Counted from the stretch's first letter, positions 8,145-17,398 are shown. The stretch: 64,000 nucleotides of DNA from Hymenobacter metallicola (GCF_004745645.1 NZ_SRMB01000002.1:372001-436000); one strand, 5' to 3'. Notes: generated by a model not told the origin, from the sequence alone. Made by a program: numbers and translations.

Positions 8145-10682
8145 ATGAAGCCTTATTTACCCCTCCTAGTAACCAGCCTGTTAACGGCTCCGGCCTGGGC
8201 TCAGACCACTCCAACGCCCCCCGCTAGTCAGCCGGCACCTGGTGCGCCTACCGCGCCGAAGCCCTTAGCGCTGCCCACCGCCCCTAAAGGCACTGGCCGG
8301 GTAACGGGCACGGTGCTGGATGCCACCAGCAAAAAGCCCGTGGAGTTTGCCACAATTGCCTTGTTGCCGCTGACGGGCTCTACCCCTATCGACGGGGGCG
8401 TGTGCGACGACAAGGGCCGGTTCACCTTGCGAAACCTGGCTCCGGGGGCCTACCGCGTCCAGATTAGCTTTATCGGCTACGCCGCGCGCACTGAAGATGT
8501 CACCGTGACGGACGGCACTACCGATCTTGGCACGCTGGTTTTAACGTCGACAGCCCAAAAGCTGGGCGAGGTAACCGTAACCGGCGAGCGGGACGTGGTG
8601 GAAACCAAACCCGACCGGATTGTTTACAACGCCGACCGGGACCTGACCAACACCGGGGGCACGGCCGCCGACGTGCTCCGCAAAGTGCCGCTGGTGAACG
8701 TCGATCCGGATGGCAATGTGGAGCTGCGCGGTACGAGCAATGTGCGCGTGCTCATCAATAACAAACCCTCGGGGATTGTAGCGTCCTCCGTGGCCGATGC
8801 CATGAAGCAGATTCCGGCCGACCAGATCAAGAGCGTAGAAGTTATTACGACGCCCTCGGCCAAGTACGACGCCGAAGGCACGGGCGGTATCATCAACATT
8901 ACGCTGAAGAAGAATAACCTGGAAGGTCTGAACGGAAGCGTAGGGCTGGCGGCCGGTACGCGGAGCTCCAACGGCAACGCTTCGCTAAACTACCGCAAGG
9001 GCAAAGTGGGCCTGAGCAGCTCGCTCAGCGGGTTTGGTTTCTACAGCCCCAACCGCAACGACCTGACCCGTTACCTGAAGGATGACCGCGGAGTGGAGAG
9101 TTTGGCCCTGGAGCAGCAAGGGGACGGCAATACCCTGGGCGGCGGGGGCTTTGCCCGCTTTGGTTTCGACTACGACCCGGCCAAGTACCATAACCTGACG
9201 CTGAGCCTGCAGGGCAACCTGTTCCGCAACAGCGGCGAATACGACCAGCTCAACAACATCCTGCTGCCCGCGGCAACGGCAGAGCAGTTTACGCGGGCTA
9301 CCGACCGGAAATTCCGGACCCAGAGCTACGATATGAGCGGCTCGTACACCCGCACCTTCGAGCAGAAGCGCCGCGAGTGGAGCGTGCTGGCTCAGCACAC
9401 CCGCAACCGCAACGTGCAGGCCTACAACCTGGACCAGTTCGATGGTCGTTTCACTTCTCCGGCCAGCCTGGAGTACCGGGAGGAAAGCAACAACCTGGCC
9501 CGCAACCTCGAAACCACGCTGCAGACTGACTACGCGCATCCGTTTTCAGAAACGGCTCTGCTCGAAACCGGCGCCAAGGCCATCCTGCGCCGCGTAAGCA
9601 GCGACTACGACGTCTATACCGGTCTACCCGTTGCTTACGACCTCAACCGCTCCAACCTGTTCAATTACAACCAGGATGTAGTATCGGGCTACGGCACTTA
9701 CGGATTTTCGGCTTCGAAAAAGCTGAGCTTCAAGCTCGGAGCCCGGGTGGAGAATACCCGCATCAGCGGCAATTTCCAGCAGCAGGCCGACCAGAACTCG
9801 TCCGTGTCGCAGGACTACACCAACCTGCTGCCCAACCTGAGCCTGAGCTACCAGCCGCAGAATCCGAAAAAACCGGGGCAGACCGTACGCGTGGCCTACT
9901 CCCGCCGCATTCAGCGCCCCCAGATCTTCTACCTGAACCCCTTCGTCAACACCTCTGACCCGCAAAACATCAGCTACGGCAACCCCGAGCTGGAGCCGGA
10001 GCTGACCGACAGCTACGAGGTCAACTACACGACCTTTATCAAGGGCTCGGTGCTGAACATTTCGACCTACGCCCGCCGCACGGGCAATGCTATTGAAAGC
10101 TTCCGATTTGTAGATGAGGAGGGCGTCAACAACCAAACGTTCCGCAACATCGGCCGCAACGCCACCTACGGCATCAGCCTGTTTGGCTCGGTAAAGCCCG
10201 TTGCCAAATGGGACGTGAGCGGCAACGTGAACGTGTACTACGTGTCGCTGAAAAGTCCTTCCCTAGGTCTGAACAACGACGGGGTGATGTACAACCTGAA
10301 CCTGAACTCCAGCTACAAGTTCGAGAAAGGCATCAGCCTGCAATTCTTCGGCGGGCTGAACTCCCCCCGGGTGCAGCTGCAGGGCCGGCAGGCTGCCTGG
10401 ACGTTCTACTCGGTGGGCTTGCGCAAAAACCTGCTCAAGGATAAAGCCGACCTGACCCTGAATGCCGACAACTTCCTGAGCGCCACGCGCAACCTGAACT
10501 CGGTGCTCGACACCCGCGACTTCCGGCAGGAAAGCAACAACTATATTTATTTGCGCGGGGTGCGGCTGGCCTTCAATTACCGCTTCGGCAAAGTATCGGC
10601 CCAGCCCCAGCGCCGCCGCAAAGGCATCCAGAACGACGACGCCAAACAAGGAGAAGGTGGCCAGGGCCAGGGGCAGCAGTAA
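8145..10682 (+). CDS. TonB-dependent receptor-like outer membrane protein (OMP_b-brl_3 type)
   Basis: The 845-residue protein has a signal peptide (cut near AWAQ, residue 20), a Pro/Ala-rich spacer, a CarboxypepD_reg-like domain (about residues 45-135, with VTGTVLDATSKKPVEFA and GYRVQISFIGYA-like strands), a plug domain (TAADVLRKVPLVNVDPDG, then INNKPSGI, then EGTGGIINITLKK) and a long outer-membrane barrel ending in an acidic/Gln tail. This is the family annotated as outer membrane beta-barrel family protein. It probably imports a ligand or acts in surface binding with TonB-ExbBD energy. No SusD partner follows, so a polysaccharide-utilisation role is not suggested. The start at 8145 is preferred over one 7 codons upstream because it opens the signal peptide. 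The substrate is unknown. Confidence 0.9.
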   Translation: MKPYLPLLVTSLLTAPAWAQTTPTPPASQPAPGAPTAPKPLALPTAPKGTGRVTGTVLDATSKKPVEFATIALLPLTGSTPIDGGVCDDKGRFTLRNLAPGAYRVQISFIGYAARTEDVTVTDGTTDLGTLVLTSTAQKLGEVTVTGERDVVETKPDRIVYNADRDLTNTGGTAADVLRKVPLVNVDPDGNVELRGTSNVRVLINNKPSGIVASSVADAMKQIPADQIKSVEVITTPSAKYDAEGTGGIINITLKKNNLEGLNGSVGLAAGTRSSNGNASLNYRKGKVGLSSSLSGFGFYSPNRNDLTRYLKDDRGVESLALEQQGDGNTLGGGGFARFGFDYDPAKYHNLTLSLQGNLFRNSGEYDQLNNILLPAATAEQFTRATDRKFRTQSYDMSGSYTRTFEQKRREWSVLAQHTRNRNVQAYNLDQFDGRFTSPASLEYREESNNLARNLETTLQTDYAHPFSETALLETGAKAILRRVSSDYDVYTGLPVAYDLNRSNLFNYNQDVVSGYGTYGFSASKKLSFKLGARVENTRISGNFQQQADQNSSVSQDYTNLLPNLSLSYQPQNPKKPGQTVRVAYSRRIQRPQIFYLNPFVNTSDPQNISYGNPELEPELTDSYEVNYTTFIKGSVLNISTYARRTGNAIESFRFVDEEGVNNQTFRNIGRNATYGISLFGSVKPVAKWDVSGNVNVYYVSLKSPSLGLNNDGVMYNLNLNSSYKFEKGISLQFFGGLNSPRVQLQGRQAAWTFYSVGLRKNLLKDKADLTLNADNFLSATRNLNSVLDTRDFRQESNNYIYLRGVRLAFNYRFGKVSAQPQRRRKGIQNDDAKQGEGGQGQGQQ

Positions 10683-10774
10683 TTTTTCAGTGTACTGATA
10701 CTTGCTCCTGATGTCCTTGCGAGGCGCAAGGCCGAAGCACTCCGGCCTCTGAAATGCGTGGAGCTTGCTTACGT

Positions 10775-10812
10775 AAAAAGCCCTGCCGTCTGCTCAGACG
10801 GTAGGGCTTTTT
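10775..10812. terminator. bidirectional terminator between receptor gene and aroE
   Basis: A 17-bp stem (AAAAGCCCTGCCGTCTG against its near-complement, one G-T pair) has A- and T-runs built into both ends, so it works in both directions between the convergent genes. Confidence 0.92.
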
Positions 10813-10893
10813 GGTAAAAGGATATTGGTCACTAGCGGAAGACGGATTGCCTCACACAGCGCACCATAACACCGGTGTAGAGCATCCTCCGCG

Positions 10894-11637
10894 TTACCTT
10901 CGGTTCCAGATATTCCAGGACTCTTCGGCTTGCAGGCAGAGCATTTCGAAGCCGTTCTTGGTTTGCGCACCTTGCTCGGCACCTTTGGCCATAAACAGCG
11001 TTTCGCTTGGGTTGTAAATCAGGTCGTAGAGGTAGTGCTGGGCAGTCAGCTCCTGGTACGGAATAGGCGGGCACTCCTCCATGTTGGGAAAAGTACCCAG
11101 CGGGGTAGTGTTGATAATCAGGGAGTGGGCCGCAATAATGGAGGGCGTCAGGTCCTGGTACGTCAGGCCGTTGCCCATCGGGTTGCGCGACACCAGCCAG
11201 TAGCGAATTCCCAATTCGCGCAAGGCCGCTTCCACCGCTTTCGACGAGCCTCCGGTGCCCAGCACCAGTGCCCCGGCCGCTTCCCCGCGCACCGGATAAA
11301 ACCGCTTTAACGAGTCGCGGAAGCCGATATAGTCGGTGTTGTGGCCGATGCGCCTGTTGTCGGCCGTGAATTCAATGACGTTGACGGCTCCGATGCGGGC
11401 CGCGGAAGGCGCTACTTCGTCCAGATAAGGCCAGACCTGCTCTTTAAAGGGAATCGTAACGTTGAGCCCCTGCAAATCGGGGGTGCGCTCTACCAGGGCC
11501 GCCAATTCCTTGACACTCGGTAACTCAAACAGGCTGTAGCGGCAGTCGTCGAGCCCCAGGGCTTCGAATTTCTGGGTGAAATACGTCTGGGAAAAAGAGT
11601 GCTCGAGTTTTAACCCGATGAGTCCGAACTGCCGCAT
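10894..11637 (-). CDS. aroE: shikimate dehydrogenase
   Basis: AroE reduces 3-dehydroshikimate to shikimate with NADPH in aromatic amino acid synthesis. The 247 residues are slightly short for the family, which is common in Bacteroidota. Seen: the shikimate-binding serines (LEHSFSQ), the catalytic lysine in NVTIPFKE, the asparagine-aspartate pair in GHNTDYIGF, and a nucleotide-binding loop GTGGSSKAV in place of the usual GAGGAA. The gene is alone between two terminators; no other aro gene is nearby. Confidence 0.96.
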   Translation of the reverse strand: MRQFGLIGLKLEHSFSQTYFTQKFEALGLDDCRYSLFELPSVKELAALVERTPDLQGLNVTIPFKEQVWPYLDEVAPSAARIGAVNVIEFTADNRRIGHNTDYIGFRDSLKRFYPVRGEAAGALVLGTGGSSKAVEAALRELGIRYWLVSRNPMGNGLTYQDLTPSIIAAHSLIINTTPLGTFPNMEECPPIPYQELTAQHYLYDLIYNPSETLFMAKGAEQGAQTKNGFEMLCLQAEESWNIWNRR

Positions 11638-11669
11638 GAGTGGAATGAAAAATGGCGTCTCGAAAAAAC

Positions 11670-11711
11670 AAAAAAAACCACCCCAAGCTACAAAGCTTAA
11701 GGCGGTTTTTA
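11670..11711 (-). terminator. terminator of the DedA gene
   Basis: Read leftward, ACCGCCTTAAGCT pairs with AGCTTGGGGTGGT through several G-T pairs and is followed by eight T residues. It ends the DedA transcript just before aroE begins. Confidence 0.85.
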
Positions 11712-11734
11712 GAAAATAAATCCAACTGACCAGC

Positions 11735-12409
11735 TTAGGCAGCAGCGGAGCTACCCCGGAGCTTTTCCTTCAGGAACTGAATGGCGGGCGGCAGGATCGA
11801 GAACAGAATGATGCCGTAAATCACGTAGGTGAAGTTGTGCTGTACCCACGGAATATTGCCCAGGAAAAAGCCCGCCAGGGTCAGCGAAATCACCCACAGC
11901 AGGGCCCCGGCAATGCTATAGCCAATGAAGTAGCTGTACTTCATGGTGCCCACGCCGGCCACGAAGGGCGCAAATGTGCGCACGATGGGAATAAAGCGGG
12001 CCATGATAATGGTTTTGCCCCCATGCTTGGCGTAAAAGTCCTGGGTTTGCTCCAGGTACTTGCGCTTCAGGAAGCGGAAATCCTCCCGGAACACCCGCGG
12101 CCCCAGATAATCACCCACAAAGTAGTTGAGGTTGTCGCCCAGGAAAGCAGCGGCAATCAGCAGGGGAATCAGGTAGAAAATATTCAGCAGGGTGTCGGGC
12201 GAGCCGGCCGCTACGGGCTGGGCTGCCAGCGTACCGGCCACAAACAGCAGCGAGTCGCCGGGCAGGAAGGGCAGCACCACCACTCCGGTTTCGGTGAAGA
12301 CAATCAGAAACAGAATCAGGTAAATCAGGTTGCCATACTCACCTACAAGCAGCTTTAAGTGCACGTCAAGGTGCAGGATGATGTCGAGGAAATGCTTAAT
12401 CAGCTCCAT
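11735..12409 (-). CDS. DedA-family membrane protein
   Basis: The 224-residue protein has several hydrophobic segments and the DedA/SNARE-associated signatures: a PGDSLLFVAG motif near residue 58, and RFIPIVRTFAPFVAGVG, whose arginines are needed for function in known members. DedA proteins are inner-membrane flippases or transporters (undecaprenyl phosphate, phosphatidylethanolamine) that matter for membrane potential and envelope integrity. The start at 12409 (MELIKHFLD) was chosen; upstream codons in the same frame run through the terminator of the next gene. Which lipid is moved cannot be told. Confidence 0.93.
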   Translation of the reverse strand: MELIKHFLDIILHLDVHLKLLVGEYGNLIYLILFLIVFTETGVVVLPFLPGDSLLFVAGTLAAQPVAAGSPDTLLNIFYLIPLLIAAAFLGDNLNYFVGDYLGPRVFREDFRFLKRKYLEQTQDFYAKHGGKTIIMARFIPIVRTFAPFVAGVGTMKYSYFIGYSIAGALLWVISLTLAGFFLGNIPWVQHNFTYVIYGIILFSILPPAIQFLKEKLRGSSAAA

Positions 12410-12461
12410 GAAGGGAAGTAAGTGAGTAAAGTGACTGAGGTGTAACCAGCAAATATCCCAC

Positions 12462-12496
12462 AAAGAAAACAGGCTGCCGGGAAAGTGGCAGCCTGT
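12462..12496 (-). terminator. terminator of the methyltransferase-like gene
   Basis: Read leftward, CAGGCTGCC and GGCAGCCTG form a 9-bp perfect stem followed by TTTTCTTT. It sits just upstream of the DedA start. Confidence 0.85.
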
Positions 12497-12569
12497 CAGG
12501 GTAATTTGCACCGATTTATTCCCCGGGTCAAGACGGGGTTTTCCAAGTTAGTACGCGTAGAGGAAGCTC

Positions 12570-13217
12570 TTACTTGCCGACCACGGCCCGAATAATATCA
12601 TCTTTTACTTCCACGGTATAACGGGCATCGTGGGCCTGAATAAACTCCGTCAGGGCGGCCACGGTGGGATAGTCGCCTTGGCCCACAAAGCAGCGGGCAT
12701 CGTCGATGAGCAGCACGTGGGCGTAGCGGGTACCCTGGGCAAAAATGGCTTCGAGCTCTTCGTAAATCGGGCATTCCTTGCTGCCCTGGGCCGTGTCGCC
12801 GGCCGAGTAGTGCCCATCGAGCCAGAAAATAGCCGACGCGTTGAGCGTCCGCATAATGCGGGGCAGCACCGCCCCACTGTCGCCCTGGTAGATGGTCACG
12901 TGGGGCGACTTGCGGAACCGGTAGCAGGCTTTCTCATACAGCTCCTGGCTGAGTTCGACGGAGATGATACGGGCAAAATTCCGCAGGTGGGCTTCTACCA
13001 TGTCGCCCCGAAACGTACCGGTTTCCACCAAGACCGGGCAGTTGAAACGCCGCCGGTATTCTTCAATAACCGTCTGCTTGACCTGATGAGGCGGGGGCAA
13101 CGGGCGGCCGTCCTGCTCCCAGTTGCGCACAATCACGTCGCGCAGGTACCGGTTCATCAACGATTTGGCCAGGTTGCGGGTCTGCTCTGGCAGGGCGGGG
13201 CGGGCGACTGTGTGCAT
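12570..13217 (-). CDS. class I SAM-dependent methyltransferase-like protein
   Basis: The 215-residue protein has a Rossmann-type pattern: motif I CPVLVETGTFRGDMVEAHL (about residues 60-78), an acidic residue ending strand 2 in IISVELSQELYEKA, then a strand-4 region AIFWLDGHYSAGD and DDARCF. Such proteins are often annotated as class I SAM-dependent methyltransferases or glycan-linked methyltransferases; the substrate is unknown. A second possible start is 13157 (MNRYLRDVIV). It is a single gene with its own terminator and no pathway neighbours. Confidence 0.68.
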   Translation of the reverse strand: MHTVARPALPEQTRNLAKSLMNRYLRDVIVRNWEQDGRPLPPPHQVKQTVIEEYRRRFNCPVLVETGTFRGDMVEAHLRNFARIISVELSQELYEKACYRFRKSPHVTIYQGDSGAVLPRIMRTLNASAIFWLDGHYSAGDTAQGSKECPIYEELEAIFAQGTRYAHVLLIDDARCFVGQGDYPTVAALTEFIQAHDARYTVEVKDDIIRAVVGK

Positions 13218-13310
13218 GCGCGAAGAAGTTAGAGGTAAGAGAATCTAAGATTGAGTGAAATGGGTATGCGCTGAAGACAGCCAGCTATACCGTATTTAAT
13301 TCAATCTAAT

Positions 13311-13342
13311 ATAAGCATTGTTATATAAAATACAACGCTTAT
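13311..13342 (-). terminator. stem-loop past the sorbosone-dehydrogenase-like gene
   Basis: Read leftward, ATAAGCGTTGT pairs with ACAATGCTTAT (one G-T pair) around an AT-rich loop, 24 bases after the stop at 13366. The T-run is weak, so this is either a poor terminator or an mRNA-end stabiliser. Confidence 0.5.
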
Positions 13343-13365
13343 TTTTCTTTTCCCTCCCCTTGCGG

Positions 13366-14706
13366 CTAGCTGCCCTTGGTAGCACTAACCCGCCACAGAG
13401 TGTTACCGGCATCATCGGCCACAAGCAAAGCTCCGTCGGGCAGCACAGTGATGCCGACCGGCCGACCATACACCTCTTTATCCGCCTCGTTGGCCACAAA
13501 GCCAGTCACGAAGTCTTCCATCTGCCCGGCCGGGCGTCCGTTACGAAACGGCACAAATACTACTTTGTAGCCCGAAAAGCTCGACCGGTTCCAGGAGCCG
13601 TGCTGGCCGATAAAGGCACCGTTCTGGTATTTGGCCGGGAAGCCCTGCTGGTCGTAGAAGGCCAGCCCCAGCGAAGCCGTGTGCGGACCTAAAGCCACAT
13701 CCGGCACCACCGTTTTCTTCACCAGTTCGGGTTGCTCGCCTTTGCGGCGGGGATCTTCGTGGTTGCCAAAATACGCGTAGGGCCAGCCGTAGAAAGCCCC
13801 CGGCCGCACGCTGGTCAGGTAATCGGGCACCAGTTCGTCGCCCAGCTCATCCCGCTCGTTCACGGCCGTCCACAGGGTAGTAGTGCCGGGTGCCCAGTCC
13901 ATGCCCACGGGGTTGCGCAGGCCAGCGGCATAGATTCGTTCCCCGGAGCCATCGGGGTTTATCTCCAGCACGTTGGCCCGGCGTTTTTCATTCTCCATGC
14001 CATGCTCGCCCACATTGGAGCCTGAGCCCACCGACACGTAGATCTTGGAGCCGTCGGCGGAGGCCAGCAGGTTGCGGGTCCAGTGATTGTTGTAGCCACC
14101 GGCCGGCAGGTCCAGAATCTTCTGGCCGGGACCGGTAATTTTGGTTTGTCCGGGCTGATAGGCGTAGCGCACCACGCCGTCGGTGTTGGCTACGTAGAAG
14201 TAGTTGCCCAGCACCAGCATGCCCAACGGTTGATTGAGGCCGGTCAGGAAGGTTTCCCGTACCTCGGGCTTCCCGTCCTTGTCGGCATCGCGCAGCAGCG
14301 TAATCCGGTTGGCACTCGTGGGCTTCAACGACTTGGAGGGGTCCAGGCCGAGGGCGGCAGCTACCTTTTTCTTTACCGTCGTGGGTACCGTATTGGCTTC
14401 GGCTACCAGCACGTCGCCATTGGGCGTTACGTACAGCCAGCGCGGACTATCGAAGCTATCCGCGTACTTGGTAATAGTGAAGCCGGCCGGCACCGTGGGC
14501 GTGCGGCCCGCAGGCCAGCCAATAACCTTGCTGCGCTTCGTCACCGACTTGGAGGCGTAGGGCTCGGGCAGTTGTATTGGAGCGGTAGTCGTAGCCACCG
14601 TATCGGCGGGAGTATCGGCTTGGGCCTGGGCCTTTTCTTCTTTGCTCGGCCCGCTGCAGGCCGCCAGCAGCGCCACAAAAGACGCGCATAGAGGGAGTAG
14701 TTTCAT
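13366..14706 (-). CDS. PQQ-dependent sugar (L-sorbosone-type) dehydrogenase lipoprotein
   Basis: The 446-residue product opens with a lipoprotein signal (LVALLAACSG-like, lipid cysteine at residue 17) and a Lys/Ala/Thr spacer, so it is probably membrane-tethered. The six-bladed propeller pattern of the glucose/sorbosone dehydrogenases is present: DSPRWLYVTPNGDVLVAE, AGGYNNHWTRNL, GLRNPVGMDWAPGT, and a C-terminal RPVGITVLPDGALLVADD. The family oxidises sugars or aldoses with PQQ, although many members are unproven. The gene is monocistronic. No PQQ synthesis gene is in the window. Confidence 0.87.
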   Translation of the reverse strand: MKLLPLCASFVALLAACSGPSKEEKAQAQADTPADTVATTTAPIQLPEPYASKSVTKRSKVIGWPAGRTPTVPAGFTITKYADSFDSPRWLYVTPNGDVLVAEANTVPTTVKKKVAAALGLDPSKSLKPTSANRITLLRDADKDGKPEVRETFLTGLNQPLGMLVLGNYFYVANTDGVVRYAYQPGQTKITGPGQKILDLPAGGYNNHWTRNLLASADGSKIYVSVGSGSNVGEHGMENEKRRANVLEINPDGSGERIYAAGLRNPVGMDWAPGTTTLWTAVNERDELGDELVPDYLTSVRPGAFYGWPYAYFGNHEDPRRKGEQPELVKKTVVPDVALGPHTASLGLAFYDQQGFPAKYQNGAFIGQHGSWNRSSFSGYKVVFVPFRNGRPAGQMEDFVTGFVANEADKEVYGRPVGITVLPDGALLVADDAGNTLWRVSATKGS

Positions 14707-14838
14707 AAAAGCAGATAAGAATGTCTTCTGCTTTTACTGTTGGGAAGGCAGATGGTTGTTGAGCTTTCTCGCAAAGCATGCCCGGTGGTGCCGGACTCCG
14801 AGCACCAGCATCTGCGCAACTTGGTAACCTCGGCACTA

Positions 14839-14890
14839 CCCGAAATAAAAAGGGCGGCATAATAGATTATGCCGCCCTTTTTATTTCGGG
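14839..14890. terminator. long perfectly symmetrical bidirectional terminator
   Basis: The arms run from 14839 and to 14890 and pair perfectly for about 25 bp around a two-base centre; the core is AAAAAGGGCGGCATAAT and its complement. It ends the leftward comA transcript, and its symmetry would stop rightward readthrough as well. Confidence 0.93.
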
Positions 14891-14898
14891 TATACTGC

Positions 14899-15729
14899 TT
14901 AGCCGCGAGGCATTGAGGTGCCAGGCTTGCCGGTGGGCTTTTCGGGCTTAAAATCATCTTCTACGCTGTCCATATCCAGGAAATGCGTGAATGTATCACC
15001 GCGCAGGCCCAGGCGAATGGTTTCCAGCGACACTACCTCGTTGGGGGCAATGTTGCCCAGGTTTACGTTGGCGCCGAGCAGCTTGATAAACCACACCTGC
15101 TGGGCTTTCTGGGGAGCTTCCCACAGAATTTTCTCGAACGGAATCTGGGTCAGGATTTCCTCGACCAGCCCCGAGCGAACTTCGCCCGTGCTGCGGAACA
15201 AGCCCACGTTGCCGGCTTCCCGGGCTTCGCCGATTACCTTGATGGCCCCGGCTTCCAGCTCGGTTTTCATCTGCGAAATCCACTTGTAAGGCGGAATAAT
15301 CTTCTCGGCATCCTTCGAGCCTACTTCGCTGAGGACCTTCACATCCTGGGCCAGGGTGCGGATGTATTCCAGCTTCCGGTCGTGCTTTAGGTCGATGGAG
15401 CCGTCGGAAACTTCGGCGTATTCCATGCCGAAATCGGCCAGCAGGCGGCGGTAGTCATCAAACTGATTACGGATGATAAAAGCCTCAAACAGCGTTCCGC
15501 CGAAGTACACCGGGATGCCGGCTTCCTTGTAGGCATCCAGTTTCTTGCGCAGGTTGGGCACCACATACGAAGTAGCCCAGCCCAGCTTCACAATGTCGGT
15601 ATACTCGGCTCCTACTTCCAGGAAGTTCTCGACTTCCCGAATGCTCAGGCCTTTGTCCATGACCATGGTGTAGCCCTGCTCACGAGGCTTGCTGGTGCGT
15701 TCGGGGAGGTTATTGAGGCTGTAATTCAT
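14899..15729 (-). CDS. comA: phosphosulfolactate synthase
   Basis: ComA joins sulfite to phosphoenolpyruvate to give (2R)-phospho-3-sulfolactate, the first step of one coenzyme M route and of sulfolactate formation. The 276 residues match the TIM-barrel family (archaeal ComA, Bacillus YitD). Seen: TMVMDKGLS near the start, DIVKLGWATS, GIPVYFGGTLFEAF, AEVSDGSIDL, VLSEVGSKD and EAGNVGLF, all family hallmarks. The start at 15729 fits. No comB, comC or other sulfonate gene is adjacent, and the gene is monocistronic. In a Cytophagales host the product may feed cysteate and sulfonolipid synthesis; that is inference. Confidence 0.9.
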   Translation of the reverse strand: MNYSLNNLPERTSKPREQGYTMVMDKGLSIREVENFLEVGAEYTDIVKLGWATSYVVPNLRKKLDAYKEAGIPVYFGGTLFEAFIIRNQFDDYRRLLADFGMEYAEVSDGSIDLKHDRKLEYIRTLAQDVKVLSEVGSKDAEKIIPPYKWISQMKTELEAGAIKVIGEAREAGNVGLFRSTGEVRSGLVEEILTQIPFEKILWEAPQKAQQVWFIKLLGANVNLGNIAPNEVVSLETIRLGLRGDTFTHFLDMDSVEDDFKPEKPTGKPGTSMPRG

Positions 15730-15841
15730 GCGTTGCGACTTAGAATCTTAGAGTCTTAAAAACACGTTGCGGCCCGCCTGGTGCGTATTCGTCACCCAGA
15801 GCCGCGCCAAAAGTACGCCCGAATTCTGTAACCGCTTTAAA

Positions 15842-15895
15842 ACCCGAAAAGTCCTGAGCCTTGGGGTTCTCCCCTATGCTCAGGACTTTTCGGGT
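15842..15895. terminator. symmetrical terminator of the TPR gene
   Basis: An 18-bp perfect stem (ACCCGAAAAGTCCTGAGC and its complement) surrounds an 18-base loop. It lies 15 bases past the TPR stop and can serve both directions. Confidence 0.88.
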
Positions 15896-15910
15896 CACCC
15901 GCTTCAACGC

Positions 15911-17314
15911 TTACTTGCGGTACTGGTCAATCAGGCGGGCCAGGGCGCGCTGCGACTCCAGCTCCGGGAAGTACTCAAAAAGCAGGCGGTGCTTGTCGAA
16001 ATCCAGCACCAGGGCATTTTCCAGGTACTGATATGCCTCCCGGTAACGGCCCGCCGCCAGCAGGTAAGCGCAGAGACGGTAGTGCAGCTCCGCCTCGCCG
16101 GGCTGAATCTCCACGGCGTTGCGCATCAGGTCGATGGCCCCGTTGAAGTCGCCTTGCTCATAGAGAATAATGCTCCAGTTCAGCCAAGCATCCTTATTAT
16201 CGGGGGCCACCTGAGTGGCTTTGTCGTAGCACTCCAGGGCACTGACTACGGCCCCTATCTGGTACTCGGCCGCCGCCAGAGCCAGCCAGTACTCCACGCT
16301 TTCGTCGTAGAGCGACACGGCCTTGCGGAAAAAGTGAATCGCTTCAAACCACCGCTCCTGGGCGTTAAGCACAATGCCGATACCAAACCACGCCTCATCC
16401 ATGGTTTGGTCCAGGTCGATGGCGCGCTGGTAGTTTTTGCGGGCGTCGTCCCACTCGCCCAGCTTCTCGTGGCACTCCCCGATGTTGCACAGGGCTTCGG
16501 GAGTGGGCTTACCCTCTTCGTAGCTTAAGTGAAACTCGGCAATGGCTTCCCGGTATTTCTCCTGCCCCACGTAGGTACTGGCCAGAAAGCCGTGCGCATC
16601 GTAGAACTTGGCGTCAATGAGAATAGCGTACTCAAACGCGGCCACGGCTTCCTCGAAGTTGCCCGCCCGGAAGTAGGCCTGCCCCAGGTTGTACCAGGCC
16701 GTAACTGAATACGGGTCCTCATCGGTAAAGCGGCGGAAAAACTCCAGATTTTTCTCCAGCCGCTCCGAGATTTCCAGGCAGTACAGCAGTTCCTGCACCG
16801 CCACTTCATTGTCTGGGTTCAGGCGTAGGCTCTGCTTATAATACTTGGCAGCACTTTTAAACTTCTGCCAGCTCTGGTAAGCTAGGCCCAGATTAAAGTA
16901 GATGTCGTCCCGGTCGGGGGCTGTTTCGGAGGCCGCCCGGAAAAAGTCGACCGCCTGGGCAAAATCGCCTTTTTGCGTGGCAATAATCCCACGCGTTACG
17001 GCTACATCGGGGTTGGCAGGGTCCAGCTCGGCAACTGCCTCAATCTGCTCGGCCGCGGCCGTGTACTCGCCCTTCATGGCCAGCACCTGAGCCCGGTCGA
17101 TGAGCAGTTCGGTTGAGAAAGGGTACTGAACAATGGCTGCTTCACACGCCTGTAAAGCTTTGTCGTATTGCGTATTGGAAGTATAGTGGTCGATAATACT
17201 TTCAAAATCGGCCAGGTCAAAAAACACGGGCTCGTTGTTGGCTACCATCCGCTCAAACCGGCGGACGGTGTCCAGCACTTGCTCCTGGTCCTCAAAGTTT
17301 TCGTTCATTCTCAT
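15911..17314 (-). CDS. tetratricopeptide repeat protein
   Basis: The 467 residues are almost entirely TPR helices: repeated patterns such as AWYNLGQAYFRAGNFEEAVAAF, AWFGIGIVLNAQERWFEAI and HYRLCAYLLAAGRYREAYQYL recur about every 34 residues, with roughly 10-12 units. There is no signal peptide or membrane helix, so it is a cytoplasmic scaffold. Long TPR proteins of this size are widely conserved in Bacteroidota; the partner is not known. It is the last gene before a strong terminator and begins 84 bases after the SDR stop, so it may be read with the export operon or separately. Confidence 0.88.
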   Translation of the reverse strand: MRMNENFEDQEQVLDTVRRFERMVANNEPVFFDLADFESIIDHYTSNTQYDKALQACEAAIVQYPFSTELLIDRAQVLAMKGEYTAAAEQIEAVAELDPANPDVAVTRGIIATQKGDFAQAVDFFRAASETAPDRDDIYFNLGLAYQSWQKFKSAAKYYKQSLRLNPDNEVAVQELLYCLEISERLEKNLEFFRRFTDEDPYSVTAWYNLGQAYFRAGNFEEAVAAFEYAILIDAKFYDAHGFLASTYVGQEKYREAIAEFHLSYEEGKPTPEALCNIGECHEKLGEWDDARKNYQRAIDLDQTMDEAWFGIGIVLNAQERWFEAIHFFRKAVSLYDESVEYWLALAAAEYQIGAVVSALECYDKATQVAPDNKDAWLNWSIILYEQGDFNGAIDLMRNAVEIQPGEAELHYRLCAYLLAAGRYREAYQYLENALVLDFDKHRLLFEYFPELESQRALARLIDQYRK

Positions 17315-17398
17315 GCTACTACAAACAACGCAAAAAACGCCAGAAAGGCAGGTTCTGCGACTATTTTTTCCGACGGCCTTGTTTTGCCGCCTCCTGGC

